A stretch of DNA of 64,000 nucleotides from Vibrio splendidus (GCF_002873455.1 NZ_MCUN01000007.1:1-64000), one strand, 5' to 3'. Positions 28,461-37,614 are shown, counted from the stretch's first letter. Numbers and translations: made by a program. Notes: generated from the letters alone by a model not told the origin.

Positions 28461-28491
28461 AAAGGCGACAGTTTTCACTGTCGCCTTTTTT
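28461..28491 (+). terminator. Terminator of kbl-tdh
   Basis: A 12-bp perfect stem (AAAGGCGACAGT/ACTGTCGCCTTT) with a 4-base loop and a T-run. Confidence 0.92.
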
Positions 28492-28558
28492 GTATCTGTC
28501 CCACTTTGAAATGTGTTTGCGCTTTTAGAAACGCTTGTAACAACACATAAAAATAAGC

Positions 28559-28595
28559 ATAAAAAAAGGGCGACATGATCAAAGTTCAGTCGCCT
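28559..28595 (-). terminator. Terminator of the DUF819 gene
   Basis: Read on the minus strand, GGCGAC and GTCGCC form a stem around a 14-base loop and are followed by seven T residues, just beyond the stop of the DUF819 gene. Confidence 0.65.
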
Positions 28596-28619
28596 ATTTA
28601 GTTTTTGTTTCTAGGCTTC

Positions 28620-29843
28620 TTAGCCCGCAGCAACCTGCATGATGAGACCACAGATATAGGCACCGTATGTACCTAGTGCGTAGCCCAATACCGCCATTAG
28701 GATGCCTACTGGCGCTAATGCAGGGTGGAACGCAGCTGCTACGATAGGGGCCGATGCAGCGCCGCCAACGTTAGCTTGGCTACCGACAGCCATGAAGAAC
28801 AGTGGTGCACGGATAAGCTTCGCCATCACAATCATTAGAATGGCGTGGATAGTTAACCATGTGATACCAATGAAGAAGTAACCTGGATTGTCTAAGATAG
28901 CCGTCACATCCATTTGCATACCTATGGTTGCAACTAGAATGTAGATGAATGCTGAACCTACTTTTGATGCGCCGCTGTGCTCAAGGCTGCGTGTTGATTT
29001 GAAGCATGAAGCGATGAGCGCAAACGTCGTTACCATTACGATCAACCAGAAAAAACCAGATGTTAGGCTGTATTTCGCAAGCTCTGGAGCGTTGGTTGAG
29101 ATCCACGGTGCAATCATGTCACTGAATAAGTGAGCCAAACCTGTAAGACCGAACGCAATTCCCGTAATCTTCATGAGATCGGTTGTGGTTGTTGGGCGAG
29201 CGTTCTCTTCTTGGTATTTAGAAACGGTCTCTTTTAGTTCTTCAATAGATGAAGTATCCGCTTTTAGCCATGCATCAATTTTCTTCTGACGACCTGCCAT
29301 GATAAGTAACACGGCCATCCAAATGTTCGCACAGATAACATCAACCGTAATCATCGCAGAGAAGAGTTGATCATCAACCTCGAACACTTCTTTCATTGCT
29401 GCTTGGTTCGCACCGCCACCAATCCAAGAGCCAGCAACGGTTGTTAGGCCGCGCCATACGTCACCAGATACAAGGTCAGGGTTAATTTGGTCGATGATCA
29501 AGATAGCCAGTGGGCCACCGATAATAATGCCTACAGTACCAGTTAGGAACATGATGACGGCTTTTGAACCAAGGCCAAAGATTTTACGTAGATCTGCTGA
29601 GATGATCAGTAGAACGAGTGAACTTGGTAGTAGGTAGCGGCTTGCTACAAAGTATAGCTTCGAGTTTGAAGCATCAATGATGCCAAAGCTGTTTAGTAGC
29701 GAAGGAACGAAGTAACAGAGTAATAGACCCGGAACGAACGAGTAGAATTTTTTTAGTGCGCTGTTTTGGCTACTTTCCGTGATAAATACACCGCCAAGAA
29801 TAACAGCTAACATGCCCATAATTACGGCATCATTAGTGATCAT
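28620..29843 (-). CDS. DUF819-family membrane protein
   Basis: 407 residues with about eleven membrane helices. It matches the DUF819 (YjcL-type) family, with features such as WRGLTTVAGSWIGGGANQAAMKE in the centre and GSQANVGGAASAPIVAAAFHP near the C-terminus. The fold resembles anion or amino-acid symporters, but no substrate is established. A soluble charged loop (about 190-225) splits two halves. GGAG is upstream of the ATG at 29843. It has its own terminator and no co-directional neighbour, so it is monocistronic. Confidence 0.85.
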   Translation of the reverse strand: MITNDAVIMGMLAVILGGVFITESSQNSALKKFYSFVPGLLLCYFVPSLLNSFGIIDASNSKLYFVASRYLLPSSLVLLIISADLRKIFGLGSKAVIMFLTGTVGIIIGGPLAILIIDQINPDLVSGDVWRGLTTVAGSWIGGGANQAAMKEVFEVDDQLFSAMITVDVICANIWMAVLLIMAGRQKKIDAWLKADTSSIEELKETVSKYQEENARPTTTTDLMKITGIAFGLTGLAHLFSDMIAPWISTNAPELAKYSLTSGFFWLIVMVTTFALIASCFKSTRSLEHSGASKVGSAFIYILVATIGMQMDVTAILDNPGYFFIGITWLTIHAILMIVMAKLIRAPLFFMAVGSQANVGGAASAPIVAAAFHPALAPVGILMAVLGYALGTYGAYICGLIMQVAAG

Positions 29844-30356
29844 TATTATATCTCCTTTAAGGTGAGCGCAAACGCCTCACTTTTTGAAGTGCAGGACTAT
29901 ACCTACAACTGCCATTCGTTACAAATTGTAACCATAGACATATTTTGAAATGCTTATGTTAATTTTACTGGCTGTGATTTGTGAATTCACAGCGTAAGTT
30001 ATTGGTGTGGTGAATTATTCTGAAATGGTGCTTCCGTTGGTTTTTGATATATGCAATACAATTCAACCCTTAGAAAATGGTCGCTATAAAATGCGTTGGT
30101 AGCCTTTAGAATAGAGTGAACGCATAAATATCCGCTTTTATAGCATGGTTTATGTGGGGTTTGAATGTTTCAAAAATGTAAGAAATGAACTCGTTTTTGC
30201 GTAGTTAAGAGAAATGAAAAATTATAAGTGGATCACATAAATTGGTGAGATTACCTGCATCAGGACTAATGATTAGCAGTCATAGGTGGTTTTGTTGAGG
30301 GGAAAATAAAGAAAAGCGGCTTAAGAGCCGCTTTTTGATACGTTTGGAATGATTAC
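29844..30356. other. Intergenic region between the DUF819 and kefB genes
   Basis: About 510 AT-rich bases with no credible gene. It includes the DUF819 promoter on the left and the kefB terminator on the right. A 12-bp palindrome, TGTGAATTCACA (about 29979-29990), is present. It does not have the spacing of a CRP site. Confidence 0.5.
30312..30336. terminator. Terminator of kefG-kefB (reads in both directions)
   Basis: The stem GCGGCT/AGCCGC with TAAG loop is flanked by AAAA and TTTTT on either side. It lies 20 bases beyond the kefB stop. Confidence 0.85.
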
Positions 30357-32282
30357 CTAGGATTCATCTTCTTCAAATCCATCAGCATAGCCTTTCGGCG
30401 GTGGTGTCCAACCACGTTCGGAGCGAGTGTGCTTGTCTGAACGGTCTTTCTTCATATCTTCTTTCATTGCTTCTTCTAGGTGAATGAAGATTTGTCGGTA
30501 GTTGTTGTCATAGCGCGGGTTCTCTTCCGCTTCAGACCAAGCTTGGTAGAGCTTTTCAGACTTACGACTTTCAACACGTTGATACGTTGATTTTTGTTGT
30601 TCAACGAAGAATGGGTGATGTCCAAGAGCGCGCAAGGCTTGTGCGCCCATTTCAAGTGCGGAGTGGTACGTTTCTGATTCCACAAAATCGGCGCCAGCTT
30701 CTCTTAAGCGATAGCTATGACCACGGTCAAATGCGCGTGCCAAGATTTTCACCTTTGGATACGTGTGTTTTACGTATTGAACTAATTCGACGCTAGAATC
30801 TTGATTATCGATAGCCACTACCAACATCGCGGCTTCTTCGATACCTGCGGTATGCAATAAGTCATGACGAGTCGCATCACCAAAGTAAGATTTGATGTTG
30901 ATTGAACGTAGTAAGTCTACTTGATTAGCTTGGTGATCCAATACCACAGTATTGACATCATTAGACACCAACAAGCGGTTAACTATCTGACCAAATCGGC
31001 CAATACCTGCAATGATAACGGTGCCTTTCTCTTCGATAGTATCTTCTTCACGATCGTTAGACTTTTGCTCGTAACGAGGAAGTATCACTTTATCAAATAG
31101 AATGAATAACCCTGGCGTTAGGAACATGGAAAGTGCAACAACCAGCGACAGTGTTTGAACAATATCGGCTGGCAGTACATGGTTTTGGGATGAAAAGCTC
31201 AGTAGGACAAAACCGAATTCACCAGCTTGCGCCAAGCTCAACGTAAACAACCATCGGTCGCTATTTTTTATTTTAAAGATTAGCGCCAGTATAAATAGCA
31301 CCAAGGCTTTAAGTAGCATAACGCCAAGGGTGAGGCCAATGATTAAACCAAAGTCGTTGAATAGAACATCAAAGTTGATTCCTGCACCTACGGTAATAAA
31401 GAACAAGCCAAGTAGTAGCCCTTTGAACGGGTCGATATTAGACTCAAGTTCGTGGCGAAACTCACTGTTAGCCAATACCACACCCGCAAGGAAAGTTCCC
31501 AAAGCAGGTGATAGGCCGACTAGGCTCATTAGTGCTGCAATACCAATAACCAACATTAACGCGGTTGCAGTAAAGATTTCACGCAGGCCTGAGCTTGCAA
31601 CAAAGCGGAACAGTGGACGACTCAAGAAGTGTCCACCGACAACAACAATCGCAATAGATGCAGTGATCACGAGGCCATAAGCCCAACCGGGTAGGCCCGC
31701 AACGAGACTTAACTCTTCATGGTGATCAGAAGCTGAAGCGACCGCGCTTTGTGCCGCTTCGATTAATTCTGGTAACGCTAATAAAGGAATGAATGCCAGC
31801 ATAGGGATGACGGCAATATCTTGGAACAACAGAACCGAGAAAGCGTTCTTGCCACCTTCAGTTTTGGATAACCCTTTTTCATTGAATGTTTGTAGAACAA
31901 TCGCGGTTGATGACAGGGCGAAGATCAAACCGATAGTGAGTGCGATCGTCCAAGGTTGTCCAAAGAACAGAGCAATACCCATTACTATCGCGGTAGTGCC
32001 GCCAACTTGCAGACCACCTAGACCCATTAGGCGGTTTCTCATTGTCCAAAGCATTTTAGGTTCAAGCTCAAGCCCAACTAAGAACAACATCATAACCACG
32101 CCGAATTCGGCAAAGTGTTGAATGGTTGTGGTCTCTTCGCCGACCAAGCCGATAATTGGACCAATCACAACACCGGCAATGAGGTAACCAAGCACAGAAC
32201 CGAGGCCAAGCCTTTTTGCTATAGGAACCGCGATGACTGCGGCGAGCAGATAGATAAATGCTTGTAGAAAATATCCTGTCAT
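30357..32282 (-). CDS. kefB: Glutathione-gated potassium efflux antiporter, KefB type
   Basis: 641 residues. The N-terminal CPA2 cation/proton antiporter domain has about twelve helices to residue 385. A cytoplasmic TrkA-N (RCK) domain follows (about 405-520; GIGRFGQIVNRLL Rossmann motif, GDATRHDLL), then a charged tail. KefB/KefC export K+ and acidify the cytoplasm when glutathione adducts of electrophiles such as methylglyoxal accumulate. It is preceded by its ancillary protein gene with a 3-base gap, which supports KefB over KefC. An MgsA gene is also in this window (54.7 kb). Confidence 0.87.
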   Translation of the reverse strand: MTGYFLQAFIYLLAAVIAVPIAKRLGLGSVLGYLIAGVVIGPIIGLVGEETTTIQHFAEFGVVMMLFLVGLELEPKMLWTMRNRLMGLGGLQVGGTTAIVMGIALFFGQPWTIALTIGLIFALSSTAIVLQTFNEKGLSKTEGGKNAFSVLLFQDIAVIPMLAFIPLLALPELIEAAQSAVASASDHHEELSLVAGLPGWAYGLVITASIAIVVVGGHFLSRPLFRFVASSGLREIFTATALMLVIGIAALMSLVGLSPALGTFLAGVVLANSEFRHELESNIDPFKGLLLGLFFITVGAGINFDVLFNDFGLIIGLTLGVMLLKALVLFILALIFKIKNSDRWLFTLSLAQAGEFGFVLLSFSSQNHVLPADIVQTLSLVVALSMFLTPGLFILFDKVILPRYEQKSNDREEDTIEEKGTVIIAGIGRFGQIVNRLLVSNDVNTVVLDHQANQVDLLRSINIKSYFGDATRHDLLHTAGIEEAAMLVVAIDNQDSSVELVQYVKHTYPKVKILARAFDRGHSYRLREAGADFVESETYHSALEMGAQALRALGHHPFFVEQQKSTYQRVESRKSEKLYQAWSEAEENPRYDNNYRQIFIHLEEAMKEDMKKDRSDKHTRSERGWTPPPKGYADGFEEDES

Positions 32283-32285
32283 GAT

Positions 32286-32900
32286 TTAACCCCTGCTCAT
32301 CAGTTCATCAACGTAATGGTTTAGCTTTTCAGCCTTACTTGCTTTTTTAAGGTCGACTTGGCCATCAACAAAAGCTTCTAAAAGCACTTTATAACTATTT
32401 ATGTGCTCTTGAATTCGGCCTTCTTCCAACGCAGTACGTGAACCAAACAAAGCCAATGGAGCCAAGTAGTTCATACCGCACAAAGAAGCGGTTTGTTCGA
32501 TTGGGTGAAGCAGTTCACGTATGGTGAAATGGTTATAGCCATCAGTTTGATAAGCATCTTTCTTACCGCCAGCGGTGATACTGCATAACAAGCTTTTTCC
32601 TTGCAGTTCATTCCCGTCGGTACCGTAGGCAAAGCCATATTCGAGAACAAGGTCTTGCCATTCTTTAAGAATCGCAGGTGTTGAGTACCAATATAGTGGG
32701 AATTGAAAAATGATAATGTCATGGTCCAACAAGCGTTTCTGTTCACGGTCGATGTTGATCTTAAATGTTGGATACTCAGCATAGAGGTCGACACAGGTAA
32801 CCCCGTTAATGCGTTTGGCTTGTTCAAATAAGGGTTTGTTAGCTTCAGAGCGATGCTGAGAAGGGTGGGCGAATAGCACCAAGACTCGATTTTTCGACAT
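32286..32900 (-). CDS. kefG: KefG-type ancillary flavoprotein of KefB
   Basis: 204 residues from ATG 32900, chosen for the AGAGGG upstream. A 32-residue extension to 32996 is hydrophobic and unlikely. Flavodoxin-like NAD(P)H quinone oxidoreductase fold: VLVLFAHPSQHRSEAN for FMN binding, FQFPLYWYSTPAILKEWQD, and the Y-x-T-D-G-Y-N-HFTIRELL region. It binds KefB and is needed for full activity. The kefB start follows after 3 bases, so they are one operon. Confidence 0.87.
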   Translation of the reverse strand: MSKNRVLVLFAHPSQHRSEANKPLFEQAKRINGVTCVDLYAEYPTFKINIDREQKRLLDHDIIIFQFPLYWYSTPAILKEWQDLVLEYGFAYGTDGNELQGKSLLCSITAGGKKDAYQTDGYNHFTIRELLHPIEQTASLCGMNYLAPLALFGSRTALEEGRIQEHINSYKVLLEAFVDGQVDLKKASKAEKLNHYVDELMSRG

Positions 32901-33042
32901 ATAGCCCTCTTTATCCATTAGCGAATAATATTTATTGGAATTATAGATATACAATAATAGAAGAACGGTTGAACAACAACGAATTAGCCCATACATATCT
33001 ATTTAGATGCGTGTGTTTTTAGGTGCCTAATTATACAAAACA

Positions 33043-33085
33043 TCAGTCAATTTGAGTATTTCCGGCACAAATTGCCGATGACTGA
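33043..33085. promoter_or_regulatory. Nested inverted repeats in the kefG / threonine aldolase divergent region
   Basis: An outer pair, TCAGTCA (33043-33049) and TGACTGA (33079-33085), encloses an inner pair, CGGCA (33063-33067) and TGCCG (33073-33077). The 303-base intergenic region otherwise shows nothing definite. This could be an operator or an RNA structure in the leader of the aldolase gene. Confidence 0.35.
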
Positions 33086-33203
33086 GTAAAACTAATTATT
33101 CACGAATACTAAAAGCGAATATGGGCATTTTATGTCACCGTTGGCCGGTAACGTAAATGATTCAATACCCCTACATAGAACAACAATGAATAAAGGAAAA
33201 ACT

Positions 33204-34280
33204 ATGAGCATGGACTTGCGTCAACAATGTGATTTGTTGCTTTCCGGTCACCTAGAACCGACTCCAGCACAAACATTCGCTCAGATGGCTGAATGGTGTG
33301 AGAAACATAATGTGAGTCATGATAGCTACGGCGATGGTGAGTTTATCGAGAGCTTCGAAAGCAAAGTCGCGGAATTGCTAGGTTATGAAGCTGCTGTGTT
33401 TGTTATTACTGGCACCATGAACCAACCGACAGCGTTAGAAATTGCGTGCCAAGAGAAAAGAAATCCAGTAGTGGCGATGCATGAGTCGAGTCATATTATG
33501 CGTCATGAACGCCAAGGGTATCAGCTCCAAAACCGCTTCAATATACTTCCAGTTGGTAACGTATTTCGCACTTGGAATGTTGATGATTTAAAAGCGTGGC
33601 CTGATGAGATTGCAGCCGCTTTGTATGAACTGCCTATGCGTGAAATTGGCGGCCAATTACCTGAATGGGACGAGCTTGAAGCGATCAAGCAGTACTGCAA
33701 AGAACAATCGATCCACCTTCACATGGACGGTGCGCGTTTGTGGGAATGTGGTGCGTATTACCAAAAGCCATACAGCGAGATTGCCAAGGGTTTTGATAGT
33801 GCCTATGTTTCGCTTTACAAGGGGCTGAACGGCCTCGGTGGTTCACTTTTACTGGGTGATAAAGCCTTTGTGGAGAAAGCATCTGCGTGGATGAAGCGTC
33901 AAGGCGGCAATGTTTATCACCGAACGCCTTATGTGGTTTCAGCAGCAATGCAGTTTGATGAGCGATTAGAACTGATGCCTGCTTTATATGAACGCACCAA
34001 ACAGGTTTATCAAATATTACAAGATTATCCTCAGTTCACGGTCAACCCGCAGCAACCGCAGGTTAACATGCTCCACCTTTATTTGCCTGTGAGCTATGAA
34101 GATGGGGTTATTGTGAGAGACAACATAGCGAAGAAACACAAAATTTGGATAGGAAACCCAGCGATCAGTGAGTTGCCAAACCAATGCAAGATTGAATGGT
34201 ATGTTGGTGATAACTTATTAAATTTGCCTGATCATGAGTTGATAGACATTCTAGATTTTATTAATGAAGAGCTGATTTGA
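33204..34280 (+). CDS. Threonine aldolase family PLP lyase
   Basis: 358 residues from ATG 33204, chosen because AAAGGA lies 6-8 bases upstream. An in-frame extension to 33132 has no Shine-Dalgarno. Fold type I beta-eliminating lyase: HMDGARLWE for the PLP-contacting Asp/Arg, and SLYKGLNGLGGSLL with the Schiff-base lysine. It probably cleaves threonine or a related beta-hydroxy amino acid to glycine and an aldehyde. It differs in detail from E. coli LtaE, so the exact substrate is open. The last codons form the first unit of a 20-bp repeat. Confidence 0.82.
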   Translation: MSMDLRQQCDLLLSGHLEPTPAQTFAQMAEWCEKHNVSHDSYGDGEFIESFESKVAELLGYEAAVFVITGTMNQPTALEIACQEKRNPVVAMHESSHIMRHERQGYQLQNRFNILPVGNVFRTWNVDDLKAWPDEIAAALYELPMREIGGQLPEWDELEAIKQYCKEQSIHLHMDGARLWECGAYYQKPYSEIAKGFDSAYVSLYKGLNGLGGSLLLGDKAFVEKASAWMKRQGGNVYHRTPYVVSAAMQFDERLELMPALYERTKQVYQILQDYPQFTVNPQQPQVNMLHLYLPVSYEDGVIVRDNIAKKHKIWIGNPAISELPNQCKIEWYVGDNLLNLPDHELIDILDFINEELI

Positions 34281-34320
34281 TTAACGAAGAGTTGAATTGA
34301 TTACAGCAGAAGTGAGTTAA
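34261..34320 (+). repeat. 20-bp tandem repeat, three units, spanning the aldolase stop codon
   Basis: Unit 1 TTAATGAAGAGCTGATTTGA (34261-34280) ends exactly with the TGA stop. Unit 2 TTAACGAAGAGTTGAATTGA (34281-34300) matches it at 17 of 20 positions. Unit 3 (34301-34320) matches unit 2 at 13 of 20. Confidence 0.85.
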
Positions 34321-34325
34321 CTGAG

Positions 34326-34355
34326 ATGAATACAGGACATGCTTCCTGTATTCAT
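34326..34355. terminator. Perfect hairpin between convergent genes
   Basis: A 12-bp perfect stem (ATGAATACAGGA/TCCTGTATTCAT) with a 6-base loop lies between the aldolase gene and the convergent 41-residue protein gene. It has no clear T-run on either strand, so termination is probable but not certain. Confidence 0.5.
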
Positions 34356-34381
34356 TTACGCCGAGAGGGTGGTGGGGTTTG

Positions 34382-34507
34382 TTACATATACTGGTTGATG
34401 TACACATCGACTAAAAACATGAACACAGGCACCGTGCTGAGAAGTCCGAAGAAGACGATTGGCACCCAGTTTTTCATTTTCTTTTTAGGTTGCTCAGTGT
34501 TATTCAT
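34382..34507 (-). CDS. 41-residue single-pass membrane protein
   Basis: A short frame, ATG 34507 to TAA 34382, preceded by GAAGG 8-9 bases upstream. The protein has a charged Lys-rich N-terminus (M-N-N-T-E-Q-P-K-K-K-M-K) and one membrane helix (about residues 14-35, WVPIVFFGLLSTVPVFMFLV), and ends N-Q-Y-M. The positive-inside rule puts the N-terminus in the cytoplasm. It has the look of small stress or regulatory membrane proteins. The target is unknown. Four TACAAC repeats lie 19-42 bases upstream of the start. Confidence 0.72.
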   Translation of the reverse strand: MNNTEQPKKKMKNWVPIVFFGLLSTVPVFMFLVDVYINQYM

Positions 34508-34525
34508 AAATTCGGCCTTCAATTC

Positions 34526-34549
34526 GTTGTAGTTGTAGTTGTAGTTGTA
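34526..34549. repeat. Hexanucleotide repeat (GTTGTA)x4 upstream of the 41-residue gene
   Basis: Four perfect GTTGTA units on the plus strand (TACAAC on the gene strand), followed by a near copy (ATTGTA) at about 34553. They lie in the leader or promoter of the minus-strand small gene. Confidence 0.9.
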
Positions 34550-34778
34550 ATAATTGTAGCTGTTTAGCTTTGTGGTATTAACAATCTAAGAGCATGGTAT
34601 CAAATAAAATCGATGAGCCCTACGTAGATTTGGCGTTTCATGGTGTGTATCAATCACATAAAATGTAAGTGATTCATAAACGGTTCATAAAGGTTCAACA
34701 ATAATGAACCTATCAGAACAAGTATTGCCTTACTTGGCATATGAAATAAACAGCATTCAAAGATTTGGAGAATACAGA

Positions 34779-35213
34779 ATGAAAACAATAGGAAACATCA
34801 TTTGGTTTCTGTTCGGTGGCGTATTTATGGGATTAGCTTGGTGGTTCTTCGGGCTGCTCGCATTCCTTACCATCGTTGGTATTCCATGGGGTAGAGCGTG
34901 TTTTGTAATGGGTAACTTCTCATTCTTCCCATTTGGTCAGGAAGCGATTTCGCGTGATGAACTGACCAATGAAATGGACATCGGCACTAGCCCGCTAGGT
35001 GTTATTGGTAACATCATTTGGTTTTTATTTGCGGGTATTTGGTTAGCAATCGGTCACATCATGTCAGCCGTGGCGTGTTTCATTACCATCATCGGTATTC
35101 CGTTTGCGATTCAGCACCTTAAGTTAGCGGTTATCTCATTGGCGCCAATCGGTAAAACGGTTGTCGACAAACGCGAAGCGGAAGCCGCACGAGTAAGAAA
35201 TTATAAAGGTTAA
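34779..35213 (+). CDS. yccF: YccF-domain membrane protein
   Basis: 144 residues from ATG 34779 (TTTGGAGAA upstream at about 7-9 bases). A 25-residue upstream extension lacks a Shine-Dalgarno. Two internal repeats of the YccF domain are visible: TIGNIIWFLFGG with VGIPWGRACFVMG, then VIGNIIWFLFAG with IGIPFAIQHLKLA. Four membrane helices, inner membrane, function unknown. In E. coli yccF sits beside yccS and helD. Here those two lie together about 15 kb away, so the old cluster has been split. Confidence 0.88.
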   Translation: MKTIGNIIWFLFGGVFMGLAWWFFGLLAFLTIVGIPWGRACFVMGNFSFFPFGQEAISRDELTNEMDIGTSPLGVIGNIIWFLFAGIWLAIGHIMSAVACFITIIGIPFAIQHLKLAVISLAPIGKTVVDKREAEAARVRNYKG

Positions 35214-35243
35214 TTCCTACAGCTACGTTTGTTATTTCTAATT

Positions 35244-35275
35244 AAGAAGCACATCGCAATGATGTGCTTCTTTTG
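35244..35275 (+). terminator. Terminator of yccF
   Basis: An 11-bp perfect stem (AGAAGCACATC/GATGTGCTTCT) with a 5-base loop and T residues. Confidence 0.85.
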
Positions 35276-35311
35276 GTTCTCTGATCTGTGAATTTATAAG
35301 GGAGTTAAGGA

Positions 35312-36235
35312 TTAAACGTTATTGAACAAAACTTCTAACCTAAGCGTGATATTGGCTTCTTCAATGTGTTTCTCATAAGGCTCGCGCTCCCATTGGTAGC
35401 GAGGGATAAGTTCATAAAATAACCACTCTTTCCAAACGTTTTCCCGGTAAGTAATCGACACTTGTGAGTATTCATAATGGTTGTAAGGTTCATTGGTTGC
35501 TGTGATAGTCGCGCTATATTGCAGAGCTTGATCTTGAGAAAGGTAATGATATAAGGTCAAGCCTGAGCCATATTCCCATCCTTTTAAGTCATCGTTATAA
35601 CCTGCAAAGTTTGACCATCGAGCCAAGAAATTATCATTTAGTGAAAGATCAAAGTCGATATCTGTGATCTCTCCAGTTTTCTGTTTTTCTTGGTAAACAC
35701 GCTGAGTGAATCTGAACACAGCATCTGTGGTCAAAGGGTAAGTAAAACGGTAGCGGGCTTCAATTCGTGGACGTAAAGTCGCTTTTATATTGAAGCTACT
35801 ATAGCCTTTTGCATAAGCGTCATAGCGTAAACCTAATGCACTTTCTAATTCTTCTGAGTCGTTAGGGAAAAAATCTAAGAATTCTTCATCACTGACAGAT
35901 TCATATATTAATTTCAGACGCTTGCTCACAAAAGGAAGGTGTAAACGTGCTTTAAGTTTTGTGGAGTAATCTACTTTGCCACCCTCGGAGTAAATGAAAT
36001 CGTTGTACCAACGGACGGAAGTACCAGCTCTTGCATCTTCGGTAATGCGATCATCGACAAAGAAATTGTCAAACCAAAGTGCAGGTTGGCAAAACTTACT
36101 GTTCAGGAAGTGGTAGGCTTTTTCGACAGGCACGTTTTCTAAGGGCTTACTGTGGCATTCGTTTTGTTCCTCTGCCTGAGCGGAGTATGTAAGGAATGAT
36201 GCCAGTAATGAGGTGCTAATTATCCTAAGACTCAA
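35312..36235 (-). CDS. Putative beta-rich outer-membrane or periplasmic protein
   Basis: 307 residues if translation begins at TTG 36235, where ACAGG lies 6 bases upstream and the product starts with a clean signal peptide (MSLRIISTSLLASFLTYSAQA). No ATG is available at this end of the frame. The mature part is rich in aromatic, alternating strands (RYRFTYPL, YHYLSQDQALQYS) and ends L-R-L-E-V-L-F-N-N-V. This resembles outer-membrane barrels, although the last residue is not the usual Phe. I do not recognise a family. Confidence 0.65.
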   Translation of the reverse strand: MSLRIISTSLLASFLTYSAQAEEQNECHSKPLENVPVEKAYHFLNSKFCQPALWFDNFFVDDRITEDARAGTSVRWYNDFIYSEGGKVDYSTKLKARLHLPFVSKRLKLIYESVSDEEFLDFFPNDSEELESALGLRYDAYAKGYSSFNIKATLRPRIEARYRFTYPLTTDAVFRFTQRVYQEKQKTGEITDIDFDLSLNDNFLARWSNFAGYNDDLKGWEYGSGLTLYHYLSQDQALQYSATITATNEPYNHYEYSQVSITYRENVWKEWLFYELIPRYQWEREPYEKHIEEANITLRLEVLFNNV

Positions 36236-36362
36236 TGGAACCTGTTTGTCATTATATATATCAATAGTTTGACTATAACTAAGCAATTTAAACAACGCGA
36301 CTTTTTTATGGTTAGTCGCTGGTGGTTCGTGCTGAAGGCGAAGGTCTGAAAGGGTTGGGTAG

Positions 36363-36397
36363 ATAAAAGAAAACGGGCTCAGAAAGTGAGCCCGTTT
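36363..36397 (-). terminator. Terminator of the iron alcohol dehydrogenase gene
   Basis: An 11-bp perfect stem (AAACGGGCTCA/TGAGCCCGTTT) with a 5-base loop. On the minus strand it is followed by TTTTCTTTTA. Confidence 0.85.
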
Positions 36398-36465
36398 GTG
36401 TATATATTGATTTATTTCTAGAGCAACATTTAACCGCGAAAGGTCAATAGAGCTTAGTATCTAGA

Positions 36466-37614
36466 TTACATTGCCGCTTCGAAGATCGCTGAGATCTCTT
36501 CGTGTGTCGCTTGTTTAGGGTTAGTGAAGCCACAAGCGTCTTTCAGTGCGTTATCAGACAGAGTCGGGATATCTTCTAGCTTCGCACCAAGTTGAGCGAT
36601 ACCTGTTGGGATATTCACGTCGTTTGCTAGTTGAACAATCGCGTTGATGGCCGCTTCTGCGCCTTGCTCTGCTGTCATACCTTCAACATTCACACCCATT
36701 GCTTTTGCAACATCACGTAGACGCTCTGGGCAAACTTGCGCGTTGTAGCGTTGAACGTGTGGAAGCAAGATAGCGTTACATACACCGTGTGGAAGGTCGT
36801 AGAAACCACCCAGTTGGTGCGCCATTGCGTGAACGTAACCCAGCGAAGCGTTGTTGAAAGCCATACCTGCCATGAACTGTGCGTAAGCCATTTGCTCACG
36901 AGCTTCAATGTCTTCGCCGTGCGCTACTGCTGTTCTTAGGTGTGCTTGAACAAGTTCGATTGCTTTAATTGCTACAGCATCTGTAATTGGCGTTGCTGCG
37001 ATAGAAACATAAGCTTCGATTGCGTGCGTTAACGCGTCCATACCTGTTGCAGCAGTTAATGATGCCGGTTTAGCAAGCATTAACTCAGGATCGTTTACTG
37101 AGATAAGTGGTGTTGTGTGCTTATCAACAATAGCCATCTTGATGTGGCGAGCTTCATCAGTAATGATGCAGAAGCGCGTCATTTCAGATGCTGTACCTGC
37201 TGTCGTGTTGATAGCAATCAATGGCATCATTGGCTTTTCAGACTGGTCTACGCCTTCGTAATCAGCAATCGTGCCGCCGTTTGAAGCAACCAGAGCGATG
37301 CCTTTTGCACAGTCGTGCGGAGAACCGCCACCTAGAGAAACAACAAAGTCACAATCGTTGTCTGTCAGCAATTCTAGACCATCGTTTACGTTAGTGATGG
37401 TTGGGTTTGGTTGAGTGCCGTCGAATACAACTGCGTCTACGCCACGCTGGCTAAGAAGATCTTGTACCTGCTTAACTACGCCAATTTGATTCAGGATCTT
37501 ATCCGTTACGATCAGACCTTTTTTAAAGCCTTGAGATTGGATGCTATCAGCAGCATCTTTCAAACAGCCAGTACCCATGAAGTTGATTGTAGGGATGTAA
37601 AATGCAGTAGACAT
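36466..37614 (-). CDS. Iron-containing alcohol dehydrogenase (YiaY/FucO-like)
   Basis: The 382-residue group III alcohol dehydrogenase has the NAD-binding [13 protein letters not shown] motif, [14 protein letters not shown], and iron ligands in the segments [14 protein letters not shown] and [20 protein letters not shown]. It oxidises or reduces short alcohols and aldehydes with NAD(H). The substrate is uncertain, and YiaY-type ethanol dehydrogenase or lactaldehyde reductase are both possible. Strong codon bias suggests good expression. Monocistronic with its own terminator. Confidence 0.88.
   Translation of the reverse strand: MSTAFYIPTINFMGTGCLKDAADSIQSQGFKKGLIVTDKILNQIGVVKQVQDLLSQRGVDAVVFDGTQPNPTITNVNDGLELLTDNDCDFVVSLGGGSPHDCAKGIALVASNGGTIADYEGVDQSEKPMMPLIAINTTAGTASEMTRFCIITDEARHIKMAIVDKHTTPLISVNDPELMLAKPASLTAATGMDALTHAIEAYVSIAATPITDAVAIKAIELVQAHLRTAVAHGEDIEAREQMAYAQFMAGMAFNNASLGYVHAMAHQLGGFYDLPHGVCNAILLPHVQRYNAQVCPERLRDVAKAMGVNVEGMTAEQGAEAAINAIVQLANDVNIPTGIAQLGAKLEDIPTLSDNALKDACGFTNPKQATHEEISAIFEAAM

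Noticed and set aside
29979-29990. TGTGAATTCACA as a CRP site
   Set aside because: CRP half-sites need six bases between TGTGA and TCACA. Here there are two.
34326-34532. 68-residue plus-strand frame
   Set aside because: It begins inside a hairpin and covers the 41-residue gene on the other strand, which has a better start and a sensible membrane helix.
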